DNA of 6,159 nt from Xanthobacteraceae bacterium. GTDB taxonomy: Bacteria > Pseudomonadota > Alphaproteobacteria > Rhizobiales > Xanthobacteraceae. Below are positions 5,129 through 6,159 of this stretch, one piece after another. The notes under the pieces were generated by a model. It saw only the letters and a program-made list of their open reading frames with translations, did not search any database and was not told the origin of the DNA. A program made the translations under genes and the position numbers. Every line of letters begins with the position of its first letter. Position 1 is the stretch's first letter. The stretch spans positions 1-6,159 of the forward strand of contig JASHRR010000806.1 of the NCBI GenBank assembly GCA_030037185.1, given 5' to 3'.

Positions 5129-6159
5129 TCATACCCTGACCAGCGGGATCTTAGGGACCGACCCTCGGCTTGGCGACCCGGCTCCGCCCTCCCCGCGCGG
5201 ACCGGACGGCTTCATGCGTTTCGGGCCGCCGCCACCGCCACCGCGGCGCTTGCTCTTCGGTTTGACGGGCGGGATCTTTTCCGGCTTCGGAACCACCGGG
5301 CCCTCGAGAAACTCGAAACCGAGCTTCTCTTGCGCAGCTTTGTCGCGCCCCTCCTCCTCCGCGCCCTCTTCCGTGGTCACCACCACTCGCACATGACCGC
5401 CGTTCTTGAGCTTGCCGAACAGCACCTCGTCGGCCAGCGGCTTCTTGATGTGCTCCTGGATCACGCGGGCCATCGGCCGCGCTCCCATCTGCTGGTCGTA
5501 GCCGCGCTCGATCAGCCACTTGGTGGCCTCCTCGGACAGCTCGATAGTGACGTCGCGATCGGCCAGCTGGGCTTCAAGCTGAAGTACGAACTTCTCGACC
5601 ACCTTGGTGATGACCTCGGTGGTGAGATGGTTGAACGTGATGATCGCATCGAGCCGGTTGCGGAATTCCGGCGCGAACAGGCGGTTGATCGCCTCGACGT
5701 CGTCGCCCTCGCGCTTGTGGCGGGTGAAGCCGTAGGCGGCCTTGGCCAGGTCATGAGCGCCGGCATTCGTCGTCATGATCAGGATGACGTTGCGGAAATC
5801 GACCTGCTTGCCGTTATGATCCGTGAGCTTGCCGTGATCCATGATCTGCAGGAGCACGTTGAACAGGTCGGGGTGCGCCTTCTCGATTTCGTCGAGCAGA
5901 AGAACGCAGTGCGGATGCTGGTCGACGCCGTCGGTCAACAGGCCGCCCTGGTCGAACCCGACATAGCCGGGCGGTGCGCCGATGAGGCGCGAGACCGTGT
6001 GCCGTTCCATGTATTCCGACATGTCGAAACGGATGAGATGCACCCCGAGCGACGCGGCAAGCTGCTTTGCCACCTCGGTCTTGCCGACGCCTGTCGGACC
6101 GGAGAATAGGTAGCAGCCGATCGGCTTTTCGGGTTCGCGCAGCCCGGCGCGGGCAAGCT
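5129..6159 (-). CDS. clpA: ATP-dependent Clp protease ATP-binding subunit ClpA, C-terminal part
   Basis: The frame is open to the window edge; 342 residues before the stop at 5131-5129 are visible and the N-terminal part lies outside. ClpA is the cytoplasmic AAA+ unfoldase that feeds proteins, including N-degron substrates brought by ClpS, to ClpP. The visible part is the second ATPase module (D2): Walker A GPTGVGKTE (visible residues 20-28), pore loop GYVGFDQGG (64-72), Walker B CVLLLDEIEKAH (84-95), sensor 1 TTNAGA (129-134), arginine-finger block FRNRLD (165-170) and sensor 2 GARPMARVI (225-233). The ClpP-docking tripeptide appears as Y-G-F (142-144), where E. coli has IGL. After the D2 small domain there is an extra tail of about 60-70 residues (about 265-342), first acidic then Pro/Lys/Arg and poly-Gly, absent from E. 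coli ClpA. Confidence 0.95.
   Translation of the reverse strand, partial: LARAGLREPEKPIGCYLFSGPTGVGKTEVAKQLAASLGVHLIRFDMSEYMERHTVSRLIGAPPGYVGFDQGGLLTDGVDQHPHCVLLLDEIEKAHPDLFNVLLQIMDHGKLTDHNGKQVDFRNVILIMTTNAGAHDLAKAAYGFTRHKREGDDVEAINRLFAPEFRNRLDAIITFNHLTTEVITKVVEKFVLQLEAQLADRDVTIELSEEATKWLIERGYDQQMGARPMARVIQEHIKKPLADEVLFGKLKNGGHVRVVVTTEEGAEEEGRDKAAQEKLGFEFLEGPVVPKPEKIPPVKPKSKRRGGGGGGPKRMKPSGPRGEGGAGSPSRGSVPKIPLVRV

Noticed and set aside
5330..6109. 259-residue open frame on + opposite clpA
   Set aside because: It is the antisense of the ClpA D2 module; long antisense frames are common opposite conserved GC-rich genes.

Overview
The window looks like GC-rich alphaproteobacterial chromosome. 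The ClpA sequence with a long Gly/Lys/Arg-rich tail and the codon use suggest the Bradyrhizobium/Rhodopseudomonas group (Nitrobacteraceae). This is an inference from protein style; no rRNA or other marker gene is present.

Layout: two ordinary-looking minus-strand genes sit at the two ends and both run off the window. At the left (1-382) is the N-terminal part of a small secreted protein. At the right (5129-6159) is the C-terminal AAA+ module of ClpA, the ATPase of the ClpAP protease. Between them lies about 4.7 kb of patchwork accessory DNA. From left to right it holds: a frameshifted scrap of a PQQ-dependent dehydrogenase (about 505-715, +); a collapsed group II intron reverse transcriptase in which the N-terminal region is joined directly to the ADD catalytic motif (about 843-1150, -); an apparently intact GNAT acetyltransferase (1219-1701, +); a class C beta-lactamase-family gene broken by an inversion, with its N-terminal half on + (about 1806-2250) and a later segment on - (about 2256-2421); about 270 bases with no recognisable content; and a healthy divergent pair, an FAD-dependent aromatic-ring monooxygenase (2692-4188, -) and a MarR-family regulator (4233-4715, +).

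The divergent pair is the one clear working unit of the middle part. Its 44-base intergenic region carries an imperfect palindrome that overlaps the possible promoters. A second palindrome with the same core (GTGYA-N3-TRCAC) lies just inside the marR-like gene. This suggests a regulator that controls both itself and a flavoprotein hydroxylase acting on an aromatic or polyketide-like substrate.

The marR-like gene and clpA converge on a 413-base non-coding stretch. It contains two tandem 19-base units, each able to form a small hairpin, then a third small hairpin, then a strong terminator-like hairpin just behind clpA. I found no clear evidence of a wholly new multi-gene system. The points most worth checking are the twin operators, the inverted beta-lactamase, the collapsed intron reverse transcriptase and the hairpin array.
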